Source: Bacteroidota bacterium (GTDB lineage Bacteria > Bacteroidota > Bacteroidia > Flavobacteriales > Schleiferiaceae). Taken from it: 64,000 nt of DNA. A program made the translations under genes and the position numbers. Of the stretch, positions 34,613 through 45,684 are shown in pieces; within the stretch, counting starts at the first letter, position 1, and every line of letters starts with the position of its first letter. The stretch is taken from NCBI GenBank assembly GCA_003045865.1, contig PZPB01000001.1:1-64000 (forward strand), given 5' to 3'. The notes beneath the pieces are model-generated. The model was not told the origin of the DNA and did not search any database. It saw nothing but the letters and a program-made list of their open reading frames with translations.

Positions 34613-35950
34613 TTAATAATCTTCCTCCCCCTTTTTTGCCGCGTCATAATCCGGGTGCTCTAAATAGCTTTCGTATTCTTTTACAAAGTGATCTTTAAAA
34701 AACTGTTTCCAAAAAAGCTCCTTGCTCATGCTGTCGTAATGAATAATGCTACTCTTATACTGCTTATTCATAAAAACAGACCAGATGCTTAAAAAGCTTA
34801 ATACGACTATTACGGGGGCTTTTATTAGGCGCTTTTGCTGAGAAAGCCACATAAGAAAGGCCGCCAGGCCAAAAGCCATAAAGGGTAAAAAGTCAATTAA
34901 AGAACGCGCTCCAAATCCACCGCCATACCACCAGCACCACCAGCTAAGGTTAACCCAAAGCCCCAAGGCCAGAACAATTAAACTACTGCTAAAAAGTAGC
35001 TTCGATTTTTTAAACAAGGCAATAAAACCGAGCGCAGCAAATAGTAAAAGCGGACTGTAAACAAACCAGCCTTTACGATAACTAAAAAGGCCATCCCAAA
35101 TATGAGGGTTTAGGAAAAAGAAATGTTCATCATTATAAGAATACAGGACCCAGTTTCCTGTCATATAGTGCCAGTAAAAAAGCTGCGGACTTACCGCTAA
35201 AAAGGCAAAGAAAGCGGCGATAAGACCATACTTTAACCATTCATTGGCATTTTTTAAGCTTCCGCTAGATGCGAGATAAATAATAGGAAAAAGCAAGATG
35301 AGAATATTCGTAGGACGAATCAAAATCATTAAGCCCGCCAAAGCCCCTATGGGAATGGCTAATTTAAAACTGGGTTTATCGCAAAACTTGAGACTAAGAA
35401 AGAGGATGGCCGAAATCAGAAAGAAATTGTAGACATGACTCATCGGCTCTACAAAAGTGTAATGCGGCATGTTGGTTCCTACAAAAAGTAAGACGACACT
35501 AATATTGCCTACCCAAGGTGGAAAGAAGCGTTCTAATACTTTGCGCAGTAGGTGGAGCCCCCAAAGCGCAAAAAACAAAGAGGAAAGCAGTAAGGAAAGG
35601 CGATAAGGGATGCTAAAACCATCGGCGGCATAGACCTCGCTAAGGCTAGCATAAAGATGCCCTAAAGCGAAAAAGGGGCTGTACATAATGGCCAAGCCGC
35701 CCGTCATTTTTACATAGCGATTACCTTCAGAGTCGCTATTCATATAAAAATGACGCTTGCCCCACTCTTCCGTGGGCTGTTCAAACTTTAAATCATCATA
35801 AATGAAAAGCGCTGGTAAATAGCTGTAGTAAAGTGTCATGTCCCAGTCAATAACTGGCTTCTTATCCCAAAAACGCGATAAGCTGAAAACAAAAACACAG
35901 ACAACTACCAGCAACCAGTAGAGATTATTCGCCTTAAGAAAGTTCTGCAT
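34613..35950 (-). CDS. GT-C-like polytopic membrane protein (second of two)
   Basis: The 445-residue protein has about ten TM segments, and a first periplasmic loop begins with DWDMTLYYSYLPALF, similar in position to the acidic loop of GT-C (PMT/ArnT-like) glycosyltransferases. It probably uses a lipid-linked sugar donor, but the motif match is loose and no family could be assigned. A long soluble tail (about 400-445) is acidic. Its start overlaps the scoB stop by one base, so it is co-translated with the CoA-transferase subunit, which is an odd partner. It is the last gene of the minus-strand run from ricT. Confidence 0.7.
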   Translation of the reverse strand: MQNFLKANNLYWLLVVVCVFVFSLSRFWDKKPVIDWDMTLYYSYLPALFIYDDLKFEQPTEEWGKRHFYMNSDSEGNRYVKMTGGLAIMYSPFFALGHLYASLSEVYAADGFSIPYRLSLLLSSLFFALWGLHLLRKVLERFFPPWVGNISVVLLFVGTNMPHYTFVEPMSHVYNFFLISAILFLSLKFCDKPSFKLAIPIGALAGLMILIRPTNILILLFPIIYLASSGSLKNANEWLKYGLIAAFFAFLAVSPQLFYWHYMTGNWVLYSYNDEHFFFLNPHIWDGLFSYRKGWFVYSPLLLFAALGFIALFKKSKLLFSSSLIVLALGLWVNLSWWCWWYGGGFGARSLIDFLPFMAFGLAAFLMWLSQQKRLIKAPVIVVLSFLSIWSVFMNKQYKSSIIHYDSMSKELFWKQFFKDHFVKEYESYLEHPDYDAAKKGEEDY

Positions 35951-36606
35951 TAATTGAGTTTCATTGTGGGGATATCGCCCTCAATAATCAGTTTACCAGC
36001 GGTGGCATTTTTAATTTCATCTATACTAATGCCAGGGGCTAATTCACGCAGATGGAAGGCACCATCTTTAATATCTAAAACCCCTAAATTGGTAACTACT
36101 TTTCGTACGCATCTTACGCCAGTTAAAGGCAAGCTGCACTTTTCCAAGAGTTTCGATTCGCCCGCTTTATTGGTATGCATCATGGCTACAATTATGTTTT
36201 CTGCGGAAGCAACTAAATCCATCGCTCCTCCCATGCCTTTCACCATTTTGCCAGGAATTTTCCAGTTGGCAATATCGCCATCTTGCGAAAGCTCCATGGC
36301 GCCAAGCACTGTCATTTGCACATGCTGACCTCTAATCATGGCAAAGCTCATGGCAGAATCGAAAAAGCTCGCCCCGGGCAAAGCGGTTATGGTTTGTTTA
36401 CCAGCATTTATAAGGTCGGCGTCTACTTCATCTTCGGTGGGAAAAGGACCCATGCCTAAAATGCCATTTTCACTTTGAAACTCAACGGAAATACCTTCTG
36501 GAATATAATTAGCCACAAGGGTAGGGATACCAATTCCTAGGTTAACATAATAACCATTTTCCATTTCTTGTGCGATGCGTTGTGCAATTCCATTTTTATC
36601 GAGCAT
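35950..36606 (-). CDS. scoB: 3-oxoacid CoA-transferase subunit B
   Basis: The 218-residue subunit carries the catalytic Glu in EFQSENGILGMGP and the family motifs YVNLGIGIPTLVANY and LPGASFFDSA. With subunit A it moves CoA from succinyl-CoA to acetoacetate or a similar oxoacid, in the cytoplasm, for ketone or branched-chain catabolism. Its partner scoA lies 1.8 kb upstream, separated by a membrane-protein gene, whereas the subunits are normally adjacent. Gaps are 12 bases on one side and an overlap of 1 base on the other. Confidence 0.96.
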   Translation of the reverse strand: MLDKNGIAQRIAQEMENGYYVNLGIGIPTLVANYIPEGISVEFQSENGILGMGPFPTEDEVDADLINAGKQTITALPGASFFDSAMSFAMIRGQHVQMTVLGAMELSQDGDIANWKIPGKMVKGMGGAMDLVASAENIIVAMMHTNKAGESKLLEKCSLPLTGVRCVRKVVTNLGVLDIKDGAFHLRELAPGISIDEIKNATAGKLIIEGDIPTMKLN

Positions 36607-36618
36607 ATGTGGGATATT

Positions 36619-38397
36619 TTATTTCAATTTCCAAAGAGTCCATTCACTAGCTTCTAGGCTAAAGGTCTCATTTTCTGGGTTCCAGACAAAAAGTTTTAGC
36701 CGATCACTACTTTGAGGCAGGTTTTCCAAACTTACAAAAAGGCGCCAATCCTGCCATTCCTTTTTGTGGCTTAAGTAGTCGCGGGCCCTAAAAGCTTGCC
36801 AATACACTTGCTCGCCATTCTTACTTAAGCCTTGTAAGGCGATGCATAATTGGTTAGGGGCATTTTCGGTTTTGATTTTTACACGCCCCGAAATAGCATC
36901 GACCCTAAGACTATCAGAGCTCTTGTAAATCGGGAATCCTTGTTGATGTCTCTCTTGTGCGGCTAGCGGAATGCGCTTTAAGGCAATTTTTTCTTTAAAG
37001 CTTTTACGCTGCAAGAGGTAAAGACCGGCATTATTGCTATCAATGGGCTGGTAATTCTCCGCCCATTTTTGCAAACCTTTCTTCTCGCTTAAGCGGTAGT
37101 CGAGGCTAGGACTGTCGCTAATTATAATAGCGGGAAGAGATCCCTTAATTTTAGTATGTAAAAAATTCCATTGTGGTATGTGCAAATAAGAGCCGCCGAT
37201 GTTTTCGGCATTGAGATTAGTTAATTTTTGGTAAAAGCGATCAGGGATCTGTTCTTTACTCCAACCCGAAAAAGAAACCCGATTGAGCGAAAGCTGAGCT
37301 AAGAATAAAAGCGGGAATACTACAGTCCAACTGAGAGTTAATAGCATGCTTTTATGGCCCTGTTGAAGAAGTTTATTAAGCCAAATAAACTGGATGACTA
37401 AACCAAAAACTAACCAATAGATTAGAGCACGATCGTAAGGGAAGTTTAGCTGGATAAGCCAATGCCCAATGGGGTAAAAGGCTGTAATTAGAAAGAAAGA
37501 CAGTAAGGACCAAGACTCAATATTTAATTTTTGAAAGTTGTGCCAGGCTTTACTAATAATTAAGCTAAGTAGGAATAGGATACCGGCTGCTACAAAAATA
37601 TAGGGCGAAAGATCAGGATGTAAGACCATGCTTACCAAAGAATTAAGGCTATCGCTGATAAAACCACTTTGCCCTCCGTAATACAGTTCACGGTGCTCTC
37701 TTAGTTGGAAAATCCACCAAAGGTGGAATAAAAAGGGAAGGACGGTTAAAGCGGTTAAGCGAATTTTGAGCCCTAGGCTTTTGGAAGATCGCCAACTAAG
37801 GTAAAGGGAGCTTAGCAGCAATAAGCCAATTAATGGTAAACAGCTAAGATTACTGAGTAGCGCTAAAAAGCTAAAAACTAGTAGGCAGTATAAAGTGCTT
37901 AAGCGGAATTGTAAGTAAAGGGCGCGCAAATACCAAAGACTGCCCAGTATAAAGCAAAGCATTAGTCCGTAGCCTCGTGCGTAGCCAAAGAACTCTAAAA
38001 TTCCGTGACTGGTAAAAAATAGTACGAATGCCCACCAGCGAAGCACAGCACACTCTAGTTTACTCATCAGGCGAAAGCCAAAAAGCGCGTAAAAAGGGAA
38101 GGCAATTAAGCTGGGTAAGCGCAAGGCCCATTCTTGGGGACCAAAAACCAAAACAGAGCCATGGCCTAAAAGGGAGTTTAGGAAATGATTATTGGCGGAC
38201 CAGTAAGCTTGTCCGGGCCAAAAAGTGCCATTTTTTACAAATAAAAAATAGCTAGTTGCTTCATCAAAAACTAAGGGAGCGCTGTATGCACGAACGATTA
38301 AGTAAACCCACGTGACGATACTAAGCGCAATAAAGCTGCGCTGGTAAAGCCGCTTCTCGTCCAAGGTTTTAAGACTTACGGACGGTACGTTGCTCAA
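36619..38397 (-). CDS. GT-C-like polytopic membrane protein inserted between scoA and scoB
   Basis: The 592-residue protein has about ten TM segments up to residue 380, with an acidic first loop near [14 protein letters not shown] of the kind seen in GT-C glycosyltransferases, then a soluble region (about 390-592) of strands resembling a carbohydrate-binding or jelly-roll domain. Function is not recognised; glycosylation of envelope molecules is the likeliest guess. As read, the start is TTG 38397, overlapping scoA by 29 bases; TTG 38364, just after the scoA stop, is an alternative. Its stop is 12 bases before scoB, so it looks like a stable part of the operon. Confidence 0.75.
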   Translation of the reverse strand: MSNVPSVSLKTLDEKRLYQRSFIALSIVTWVYLIVRAYSAPLVFDEATSYFLFVKNGTFWPGQAYWSANNHFLNSLLGHGSVLVFGPQEWALRLPSLIAFPFYALFGFRLMSKLECAVLRWWAFVLFFTSHGILEFFGYARGYGLMLCFILGSLWYLRALYLQFRLSTLYCLLVFSFLALLSNLSCLPLIGLLLLSSLYLSWRSSKSLGLKIRLTALTVLPFLFHLWWIFQLREHRELYYGGQSGFISDSLNSLVSMVLHPDLSPYIFVAAGILFLLSLIISKAWHNFQKLNIESWSLLSFFLITAFYPIGHWLIQLNFPYDRALIYWLVFGLVIQFIWLNKLLQQGHKSMLLTLSWTVVFPLLFLAQLSLNRVSFSGWSKEQIPDRFYQKLTNLNAENIGGSYLHIPQWNFLHTKIKGSLPAIIISDSPSLDYRLSEKKGLQKWAENYQPIDSNNAGLYLLQRKSFKEKIALKRIPLAAQERHQQGFPIYKSSDSLRVDAISGRVKIKTENAPNQLCIALQGLSKNGEQVYWQAFRARDYLSHKKEWQDWRLFVSLENLPQSSDRLKLFVWNPENETFSLEASEWTLWKLK

Positions 38398-39067
38398 TGC
38401 GTTTCTCGTAGTTTACCCCTTGAAAAATACGCTGCACAAAAATACCGGGTGTATGAATAAAATTAGGATCCAGTTCTCCGGCAGGAACAAGTTCTTCTAC
38501 TTCGGCGACGGTAATTTTTCCGGCCATTGACATAAGGGGGTTAAAATTTCGAGCGGTTCCTTTGAAAATCAGATTACCTGCTTCATCGCCTTTCCACGCT
38601 TTTACAAAGGCAAAATCGGCGTCGAAGGCCTGTTCTAAAATATGCGGTTTACCATTGAAATCGCGTACTTCTTTGCCTTCTGCCACTTCGGTTCCAAAAC
38701 CAGCGGGTGTAAAAAAGGCGGGAATACCAGCGCCGGCGGCGCGACATCTTTCGGCTAAGGTCCCTTGTGGAATGAGATCTACCTCTAATTCACCGCTCAG
38801 CATCAGTTTTTCAAAGAGATCATTTTCGCCCACATAGGAGCTAATCATCTTTTTAATTTGACGAGTTTGGAGAAGTAAACCCAAGCCAAAATCGTCCACA
38901 CCGGCATTATTACTAATGCAGATTAAATTTTTAGCACCATTACTACGAATCGCTAAAATGGAATTTTCGGGAATGCCACTTAAACCAAATCCACCCAGCA
39001 TTAGGGTCATATTATCTTTTAATCCTTGTACTGCCTCTTCGGCATTTTTTACAACTTTTCTTATCAT
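38369..39067 (-). CDS. scoA: 3-oxoacid CoA-transferase subunit A
   Basis: The 232-residue subunit has the family motifs [30 protein letters not shown] and RGT-type [20 protein letters not shown]. It pairs with scoB. It starts 2 bases after the PBP1A stop and is followed by a membrane-protein gene rather than directly by scoB. Confidence 0.95.
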   Translation of the reverse strand: MIRKVVKNAEEAVQGLKDNMTLMLGGFGLSGIPENSILAIRSNGAKNLICISNNAGVDDFGLGLLLQTRQIKKMISSYVGENDLFEKLMLSGELEVDLIPQGTLAERCRAAGAGIPAFFTPAGFGTEVAEGKEVRDFNGKPHILEQAFDADFAFVKAWKGDEAGNLIFKGTARNFNPLMSMAGKITVAEVEELVPAGELDPNFIHTPGIFVQRIFQGVNYEKRIEQRTVRKS

Positions 39068-39069
39068 TT

Positions 39070-41397
39070 TTAATCGATATCAAATTGGGGATCAACATTA
39101 TTGCGAAGGCCAGTAGTATCGTTACTGAAACTTTGACCCAGCGAAGCTTTATAGGCCGCACAATTAAGTTCAATAGTGAGCGGTTCCACCGGTTTTTCAA
39201 AATCACCTTTGCTTATGCCAAGGTCTGGGTTTGAATAGCATTTGCGCATGAAAAGGGCCCAAACTGGTAGGGAGACCGTAGCTCCTTGTCCGTCTCGGGT
39301 TTTCCCAAAATGAGCGGAACGATCTTCGCAGCCGCCCCAAACCCCAGTAATTAAATTGGGAACCATGCCCATAAACCAACCATCAGCATTGTTTTGGGTG
39401 GTACCTGTTTTCCCGGCAATAGGATTAGTGAAGGCATAAGGAAAGCCCGTTACTATATCATTGGCATAGGTTCCCCAAGCGGAGCGCAAGCGGGTACCAG
39501 TTCCTCCTAGAGTAACCCCTTTTAAAAGGTCTGTTACAACATAAGCATCTTGGGCGCTCATTACTTCATTGGTTTTGGGACTAAACTCTTGAAGGATAAC
39601 CCCATTTTTATCTTCTATGCGGGTAATAAAAATTGGTTCCGTATAAACACCTTTATTAGCAAAAGTAGTGTAGGTGCCCACCATATCGTAAACCGATAAA
39701 TCAACTGTGCCCAAAGCGATGGAAGGCTGCGGATCGATTTCATCTTTCACTCCCATTTCGTGGAGCAGACGAATAACGGGCTCGGGACCGACCTGCTTCA
39801 TTAAATAGGTGGTTACACTATTTACACTGTGGGCCAGCGCATATTTTAAAGTATAAACACCGCCGTATTTATGGTCCGAGTTTTCTGGACACCAATCTTT
39901 CAATAAGTTAAACTTACCACGCTCGATGCAAGTGCGCACATTAGGAACTTCAAAGCAAGGAGAGTAGCCTTTTTGTTTAATGGCGGTTGCGTAAACGAAA
40001 GGTTTGAAAAGTGAACCTGCTTGTCTTTTTCCCTGTACTACATGATCGTATTTAAAATGGCTAAAATCAATGCCACCCACCCAAGCTTTAATAAAACCAG
40101 TTTGGGGTTCAACCGAAAGTAGTCCACTACGGTAGAAGTGTTTGTAATAGCGGATTGAGTCGAGGGGAGTCATAAGGGTATCAATATCACCTTGGTAGGA
40201 GAATACGCTCATTTGACGCGGGGTATTAAAAACGATATCAATACTATCGTTCGACATACCATTCTTTTTTAAACCGCGATAGCGCGGACTGCGGCGCATT
40301 GCTTGCTTAAGAATATTGTCAATTTGACTTTCGTTTACAGAATGGAAGGGCGCTGTTTTACGTCCTTTTTCCATCTTAAAAAACACGCGTTGTAGATTGC
40401 TCATGTGCTCGTTTACCGCTTCTTCAGCGTAAGCTTGCATGCGTGAATCCAGCGTAGTGTATATTTTAAGACCGTCGGTATAAAGGTTATAAGGACTACC
40501 ATCCGCTTTTGGGTTTTCTTTAATCCAATCGGCCATATATTGCCTTAGGTATTCGCGAAAATATGGGGCTTGCCCATCAAAGTGACGTTGTCTTTGAAAA
40601 TCTAAAACAATGGGACGACCTTTTAAAGTATCATAGGCTTCTTGCGTAAGCATATTATTGCGGATCATTTGTCGATACACCACATTGCGACGCTCTTGCA
40701 TTAACTCGGGTTTGCGCTTGGGGTTATAGAGGGAGGGGTTTTTAGCCATTCCCACAATTACCGCTGCTTGCTCTAGCGTAAGGCTATCCGTGCTGCTATT
40801 AAAATAGATGGCTGCCGCCGATTGCACTCCAACCGCATTGTAAATGAAGTCGAGCTGATTAAAATACATCGCAATAATTTCTTGCTTGGTGTATTGTCTT
40901 TCCAGTTGAACGGCGATAATCCACTCTTTCAGTTTTTGACGGATACGGTCGATGATATTTTTGGGATCTTCGGAGAAGAGTTGTTTGGCCAACTGTTGGG
41001 TAATAGTACTACCCCCTCCAGCCGAACCTAACTTTACCACCGCGCGAGCCAAGGCTTCGAAGTCGATACCGGAATGATCGTAATAGCGTTCATCTTCGGT
41101 AGCTACGAGCGCATTTACAAGATGAGGGGAAAGTTGCTCATAGTCAACGTGGGTACGGTTGTCATGGTAAAACTTACCTAATAGTTCCCCATCAGAACTT
41201 ATAATTTGGGTGGCCAAGTTACTCTTCGGGTTTTCAATTTCATCGAAGGTAGGCAGGGGACCAAATCCGCCCAAAGCGGTAATACTAATAATTAAAACAA
41301 GGCTAAAAACACCGAGAAAAATGAGCCACCAAAATAGTTTTACATAGCGGCGATAGTCGTTTTTTTTGGGGCTATTTGTTGTCTTTGCCATCTTCAA
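39070..41397 (-). CDS. Class A penicillin-binding protein 1A
   Basis: The 775-residue bifunctional peptidoglycan synthase has a short cytoplasmic N terminus, one TM helix (about 22-45), a glycosyltransferase domain with [14 protein letters not shown] (catalytic Glu) and [14 protein letters not shown], and a transpeptidase domain with GSLFKPF (active-site Ser), SVNS and KTGTTQNN. It polymerises and crosslinks glycan strands in the periplasm. It overlaps gldH by 26 bases, an arrangement known from Flavobacteriales. A second ATG at 41391 is possible. Confidence 0.96.
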   Translation of the reverse strand: MKMAKTTNSPKKNDYRRYVKLFWWLIFLGVFSLVLIISITALGGFGPLPTFDEIENPKSNLATQIISSDGELLGKFYHDNRTHVDYEQLSPHLVNALVATEDERYYDHSGIDFEALARAVVKLGSAGGGSTITQQLAKQLFSEDPKNIIDRIRQKLKEWIIAVQLERQYTKQEIIAMYFNQLDFIYNAVGVQSAAAIYFNSSTDSLTLEQAAVIVGMAKNPSLYNPKRKPELMQERRNVVYRQMIRNNMLTQEAYDTLKGRPIVLDFQRQRHFDGQAPYFREYLRQYMADWIKENPKADGSPYNLYTDGLKIYTTLDSRMQAYAEEAVNEHMSNLQRVFFKMEKGRKTAPFHSVNESQIDNILKQAMRRSPRYRGLKKNGMSNDSIDIVFNTPRQMSVFSYQGDIDTLMTPLDSIRYYKHFYRSGLLSVEPQTGFIKAWVGGIDFSHFKYDHVVQGKRQAGSLFKPFVYATAIKQKGYSPCFEVPNVRTCIERGKFNLLKDWCPENSDHKYGGVYTLKYALAHSVNSVTTYLMKQVGPEPVIRLLHEMGVKDEIDPQPSIALGTVDLSVYDMVGTYTTFANKGVYTEPIFITRIEDKNGVILQEFSPKTNEVMSAQDAYVVTDLLKGVTLGGTGTRLRSAWGTYANDIVTGFPYAFTNPIAGKTGTTQNNADGWFMGMVPNLITGVWGGCEDRSAHFGKTRDGQGATVSLPVWALFMRKCYSNPDLGISKGDFEKPVEPLTIELNCAAYKASLGQSFSNDTTGLRNNVDPQFDID

Positions 41398-41872
41398 TTT
41401 TATAAACGGTTAAACCAACCTCTTCTACGCCAGTTAATGCCTTGGTGCGCATGGCCTGACTGAATTCGAATGTGTAAACACCCTTCTTGCGAAAGCTGAG
41501 GGGCTCGCGGCGATAAGCGCGCTGAAAGGTTTTAAGTTCACCAATGCCGTCTCCCAACCAACGCCCATAGGCATCGGCTAAAAATAACTGGGCCGTATCG
41601 GCGTATTCGGTGCTTTCTTCCGAAAGGATTTTACGGAAAAGGTAAAGGTTGCTGTAAGGGTAATTGTCGTTAGCGCGTAGGTTAAAAACTAAAGCGTAAG
41701 CGCTGCTCGTGTCTTCAATTTCTACTTGAAAACGGGCACTGCTATCGGCTATCCAACCACTCTGGTCTACTTTTAAATATTCTTCAAAGTAGGGGCGTTC
41801 ATCGCAGCTGCTTAAATTAAAAGCAGCTGCAATAATTAATAAGAGAGGCGCCAATGAGGTATACCTGCACAT
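41372..41872 (-). CDS. gldH: Gliding-motility lipoprotein GldH
   Basis: The 166-residue protein has a signal peptide with a lipobox ending in LSSC and a compact beta domain that includes FEEYLKVDQSGW, YPYSNLYLF and YTFEFSQAMR. Size, sequence and position between ricT and PBP1A match GldH, which belongs to the gliding/type IX secretion set in Bacteroidota. The ATG at 41872 is chosen because it gives a normal signal peptide and starts 1 base after ricT; a longer frame from 41953 would overlap ricT by 80 bases with an unnatural start. Confidence 0.93.
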   Translation of the reverse strand: MCRYTSLAPLLLIIAAAFNLSSCDERPYFEEYLKVDQSGWIADSSARFQVEIEDTSSAYALVFNLRANDNYPYSNLYLFRKILSEESTEYADTAQLFLADAYGRWLGDGIGELKTFQRAYRREPLSFRKKGVYTFEFSQAMRTKALTGVEEVGLTVYKIEDGKDNK

Positions 41873-41873
41873 T

Positions 41874-43235
41874 TTATTCACCTTGATTGCCTTTGTTTTT
41901 AGGTTTGTAACGTCTGCGATTGGGTCGTCTTTTTGGCTGACCATTTTCACCATTTTCAGCTTTAGCCTCGGGATTTACTGTAGCCTCAGGCTTATTGGCA
42001 GGTTTTGGGCTAGCATTGGGGGCCGTTTTCGCATCAGGATCCTTCGCGTTTCTAGCAGTAGGGTTCGCTCTATTGTTAGGACCTTTGGCCTGGTTGCTAT
42101 TGCGTTTACGGTTATTGTTGTTGCGGGTATTGCGACCTTTTTGACCTTTATTATCGAAGCGGGTAAGTTCATCTTGACCTACAACGTTTTCGTAGCTTTT
42201 TTCTTCTGTTTGAACATTATTAACATTATACTCATCGAGTGAATCGGGTTTTTCACCTTTTTCATTCATGGCCATAATTGCGTTTACATCAGCAAGTTTA
42301 ATGGCAAGCCACTCATTATTTCCTGGGGTAGGATTGGCATACCAAAGAACTTCTTTGAAAATATCCATTTTCATGAAATAAGCATCGCCCGCTTTCGTCT
42401 GCAGGTTTTTACTTGTATCTGGAAATTTTTTAAGGGCATCTAAGTAAGTGTCGAGCTCGTAGTTAAGGCAGCATTTTAGTTTACCGCATTGTCCCGCTAG
42501 TTTAGTAGGATTAAGCGATAATTGCTGGTAACGTGCCGCGGCCGTATTAACCGAGCGGAAATCGGTGAGCCAAGTGCTACAGCACAGTTCGCGGCCGCAA
42601 GAGCCAATGCCACCAATTTTTCCCGCTTCTTGGCGTGACCCAATCTGACGCATTTCCACACGCACTTTAAACTCCGAAGCAAAGCGTTTGATTAGCTCAC
42701 GAAAATCAACGCGATCTTCTGCGATATAGTAAAAAGTAGCCTTGGCATTATCTCCTTGGTACTCTACATCGCTTAGCTTCATATCTAAGTTTAATTCTTT
42801 CACTATTTCGCGGCTGCGCACCATGCTGGCATGCTCGCGTTCTTGGGCAATGCGCCAAAGGTCTATATCGCGCTGATTGGACTTGCGGTAAAGTTTTCTA
42901 ACCTCAGGAGATTCTACATTGAGACGTTTCTTCTTCATTTGCAGGCGAACTAATTCTCCCGTAAGGGAAACCGCGCCGATGTCATGACCAGGTGAACCCT
43001 CTACGGCCACCACGTCGCCCATATAGAGCTTGAGATTATTAACGTTTTTAAAATACTCTTTACGACCATTTTTAAAACGAACTTCTATACAATCAAAAGG
43101 ATTTACCGAACTAGGTAACTCCATATCACTAAGCCAATCAAAAACTGTAAGTTTCTCGCAACCGTCTACGCCACAAGCGCCGTTACTTTTACAACCTTTT
43201 GGAATGCCACTAGTACTACAACTTCCACAACCCAT
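41874..43235 (-). CDS. ricT: RicT-family (PSP1 domain) regulatory protein
   Basis: The 453-residue protein has a Cys-rich start (MGCGSCSTSG..CKSNGACGVDGC), a PSP1 domain (about 60-300) with the conserved GGIGSCGRELCCSTWL and KLAGQCGKLKCCLNYE, and a long Asn/Pro/Lys-rich tail (about 360-453). In Bacillus the homologue forms a complex with partners that steers mRNA processing and may hold an iron-sulfur cluster, and the many Cys here fit that. Here it heads the operon with gldH and PBP1A. It is divergent from porZ. Confidence 0.9.
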   Translation of the reverse strand: MGCGSCSTSGIPKGCKSNGACGVDGCEKLTVFDWLSDMELPSSVNPFDCIEVRFKNGRKEYFKNVNNLKLYMGDVVAVEGSPGHDIGAVSLTGELVRLQMKKKRLNVESPEVRKLYRKSNQRDIDLWRIAQEREHASMVRSREIVKELNLDMKLSDVEYQGDNAKATFYYIAEDRVDFRELIKRFASEFKVRVEMRQIGSRQEAGKIGGIGSCGRELCCSTWLTDFRSVNTAAARYQQLSLNPTKLAGQCGKLKCCLNYELDTYLDALKKFPDTSKNLQTKAGDAYFMKMDIFKEVLWYANPTPGNNEWLAIKLADVNAIMAMNEKGEKPDSLDEYNVNNVQTEEKSYENVVGQDELTRFDNKGQKGRNTRNNNNRKRNSNQAKGPNNRANPTARNAKDPDAKTAPNASPKPANKPEATVNPEAKAENGENGQPKRRPNRRRYKPKNKGNQGE

Positions 43236-43281
43236 TCAATCTATATTTTGTGTGCATTAAAATAAAATTTGTGCTATCTCG

Positions 43282-43289
43282 CAAATATA
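43282..43289 (-). promoter_or_regulatory. Promoter box of the ricT operon
   Basis: Minus strand TATATTTG, an exact TAnnTTTG match 46 bases before the ricT start. Confidence 0.6.
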
Positions 43290-43374
43290 GGATTTCGTAA
43301 CTATGGTAAAATCTATTCCCGCCTATCATTTTTGGCTAATTTTAGCGTTCACATACGCAAGAAGCTCTGTTACG

Positions 43375-45684
43375 ATGAATAAATGCTATTGGTTAATTTT
43401 ATTTTTTATCCCTTTCCTGTCTAAATCGCAGATATCGAATAACTTAGGGGTGTGGGTTGACCACTTGCCCTATGCGAACTCGGTTGACATTGTAGAGGAA
43501 AAAGGAATAACCTATGTGGCTTCCGAGCAAGGATTATACACTTATAACCTTAGCGATCGAGCGATTAATCGGGTTTCGAAGGTGAATGGATTAAGCGATG
43601 TGGGCTTAACTTGTATCGCTTACAGCGAGAGAACCGATGAACTTTTAATCGGTTATGAAAATGGAAACTTGGATATTTACCGCGATGGTGAGGTAACAAC
43701 TTTTCCCGATTTACGGTTAAGTAGCAATTACAGTGGATTAAAACGTATTAACCATATCCACATTTTGGATAGCGTTGCTTTTATCGCCACCAATTTTGGT
43801 ATTCTGGCTTATGAAATTCCCTCGGGCTTAGTACGTGAAACTTATATTATAGGCCCTAATGGTACCACTTTAGGGGTTAATCAGATTACCGATGATGGCG
43901 ATACGCTTTATGCGGCAACACCCGAAGGATTGTACAAAGCTCCCCTAAATTCTGCAAAATTTTTCTTTGCCAATTGGAAGAAAGACCCTCAAATGGGACG
44001 CTCGGTAAATCTTATCTGTTATTTCGACAACCGCCTATTTGTGAATCGCAATATCGAACCCAATAGGGATTCTATTTATTATCGTGAAAACGGACAGTGG
44101 CTGCATTTCGATGCCAATGAAATTGCCGATAACCGCGCCCTACGTGAGTCGAAAGGCACATTGGTTGTTGTAAATAATTTTAGTGCTCGTGCCTATGATG
44201 CGAATTTCCAATTTGTAAAAAACTGGAACTCAATTACCGTGGGCGATAGTGCTTTTAGTCCCGTTGCAGCGGTGATGGGAACCAATCCCGAAAATTTTTG
44301 GATTGCGGATGCGGCATCGGGAATATATCAAGTCTTTCAAATTTTCCCTTTTCCCTTAGTACCGAATAGTCCGCGTACCAAAAACGTAATGCGTATGCAG
44401 CAAAGTGATTTTGGGCTTTTGGTTTGTCCGGGTGGGATTGATGCGGTTGGAACGCCGCAGTTTAATTCAGAAGGTTTCTTTCGACTACTTGATTTACAGT
44501 GGACTAATTATCCGTCAGGTCAATTTGAGGGCTATAAGGATATCGTGGAAATAATGCCGCATCCTACCGATGCCAATATTTATTACGCTTCTACCTACGG
44601 AACGGGAATTTTGGAACTCTTCATTTCAAGGGAGGAACTTCGCGTTGAGCGCTTAATTAACGAGGCCAGCACCAATGGTGTTTTACCTTCTATTCAAGGC
44701 CTGGGTAATCATCGTGTGGCCGATATGGACATGGATCAAAATGGTAATATTTGGTTCAGTAATTCTTTAACCGAAAAGCCTTTAGGGGTAATTCGTCCCG
44801 ATGGAAAGATCGAAAGCTATAGTTTGGGCGCCTCGGGTTCGGGTGCCAACGTATTAAAAGTCATGGCCACAACCTCTAATCAGGTTTGGTTGCAGGTACG
44901 TAATGGCGGTTTAATCGTGGTGCGCATCGAAGACGGTGTTCCGGTTGAAAACCGCAGTTTAGGCTCTTCGGAAGGCTCTGGTAACCTACCCTCGGAGTCG
45001 GTTCTTTCCTTTGCGGAAGATTTGGATGGTGAAATTTGGATTGGAACTAACGAGGGCTTGGCGGTGCTCTTTAGTCCTGAAAATATTTTTGAAGCGAATC
45101 GTAGTTATGATGCCTCCATCATTGTTATAGATGAAGATGGCGATGGCAATGGCGAAAGAGTTTTAGGAACGGAGGCCATTAATGATATTGAAATTGATGG
45201 CTCTAATAAAAAGTGGTTTGGAACGGTAAATAGTGGCGTTTTCTATACCAATGAAAACGGTCGAGTTCAACTTTTACGTTTCTCCAAAGAGAACAGCCCC
45301 TTAGCAAGTAATACTATTTTAGATATTGAAATTGATGATAAAACGGGCATGGTGTACTTTGGTTCCGATCAAGGAATTGTGTCTTACCAAGGGCAGGCCA
45401 CTGCCGGTGAAGAGCGCATGACTGATGTTTTTGCTTATCCTAATCCGGTGGAGCCTGGTTATACAGGTCCTATTTTAATTCGGGGTTTGGTAACCAATGC
45501 TCAGGTGAAAATCACCGATTTGGAAGGCAATATTGTTTTTGAAACGGTGGCCGAAGGTGGGCAAGCCATTTGGAGTGGCAATCGTTTTGACGGCGAGCGC
45601 GTGGCTTCGGGGATTTACTTGGCTTTTATTAGTGACGATTTAGGGGCCAATACGGAAGTGGCTAAAATCATGATTATCAATTAA
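43375..45684 (+). CDS. porZ: PorZ-like beta-propeller protein of type IX secretion
   Basis: The 769-residue exported protein has a signal peptide (1-18, ending SKSQ), two propeller regions of two-component-regulator type (blades such as VASEQGLYTYN and IWIGTNEGLAVLFSP), and a C-terminal sorting-type domain with YPNPVEPGY and NRFDGERVASGIYLAF. PorZ proteins sit on the cell surface and help the sortase complex attach cargo. The ATG at 43375 is preferred, as the earlier in-frame ATG at 43303 would put 24 extra residues before the signal peptide. The stop overlaps the recO start by 1 base. Confidence 0.9.
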   Translation: MNKCYWLILFFIPFLSKSQISNNLGVWVDHLPYANSVDIVEEKGITYVASEQGLYTYNLSDRAINRVSKVNGLSDVGLTCIAYSERTDELLIGYENGNLDIYRDGEVTTFPDLRLSSNYSGLKRINHIHILDSVAFIATNFGILAYEIPSGLVRETYIIGPNGTTLGVNQITDDGDTLYAATPEGLYKAPLNSAKFFFANWKKDPQMGRSVNLICYFDNRLFVNRNIEPNRDSIYYRENGQWLHFDANEIADNRALRESKGTLVVVNNFSARAYDANFQFVKNWNSITVGDSAFSPVAAVMGTNPENFWIADAASGIYQVFQIFPFPLVPNSPRTKNVMRMQQSDFGLLVCPGGIDAVGTPQFNSEGFFRLLDLQWTNYPSGQFEGYKDIVEIMPHPTDANIYYASTYGTGILELFISREELRVERLINEASTNGVLPSIQGLGNHRVADMDMDQNGNIWFSNSLTEKPLGVIRPDGKIESYSLGASGSGANVLKVMATTSNQVWLQVRNGGLIVVRIEDGVPVENRSLGSSEGSGNLPSESVLSFAEDLDGEIWIGTNEGLAVLFSPENIFEANRSYDASIIVIDEDGDGNGERVLGTEAINDIEIDGSNKKWFGTVNSGVFYTNENGRVQLLRFSKENSPLASNTILDIEIDDKTGMVYFGSDQGIVSYQGQATAGEERMTDVFAYPNPVEPGYTGPILIRGLVTNAQVKITDLEGNIVFETVAEGGQAIWSGNRFDGERVASGIYLAFISDDLGANTEVAKIMIIN

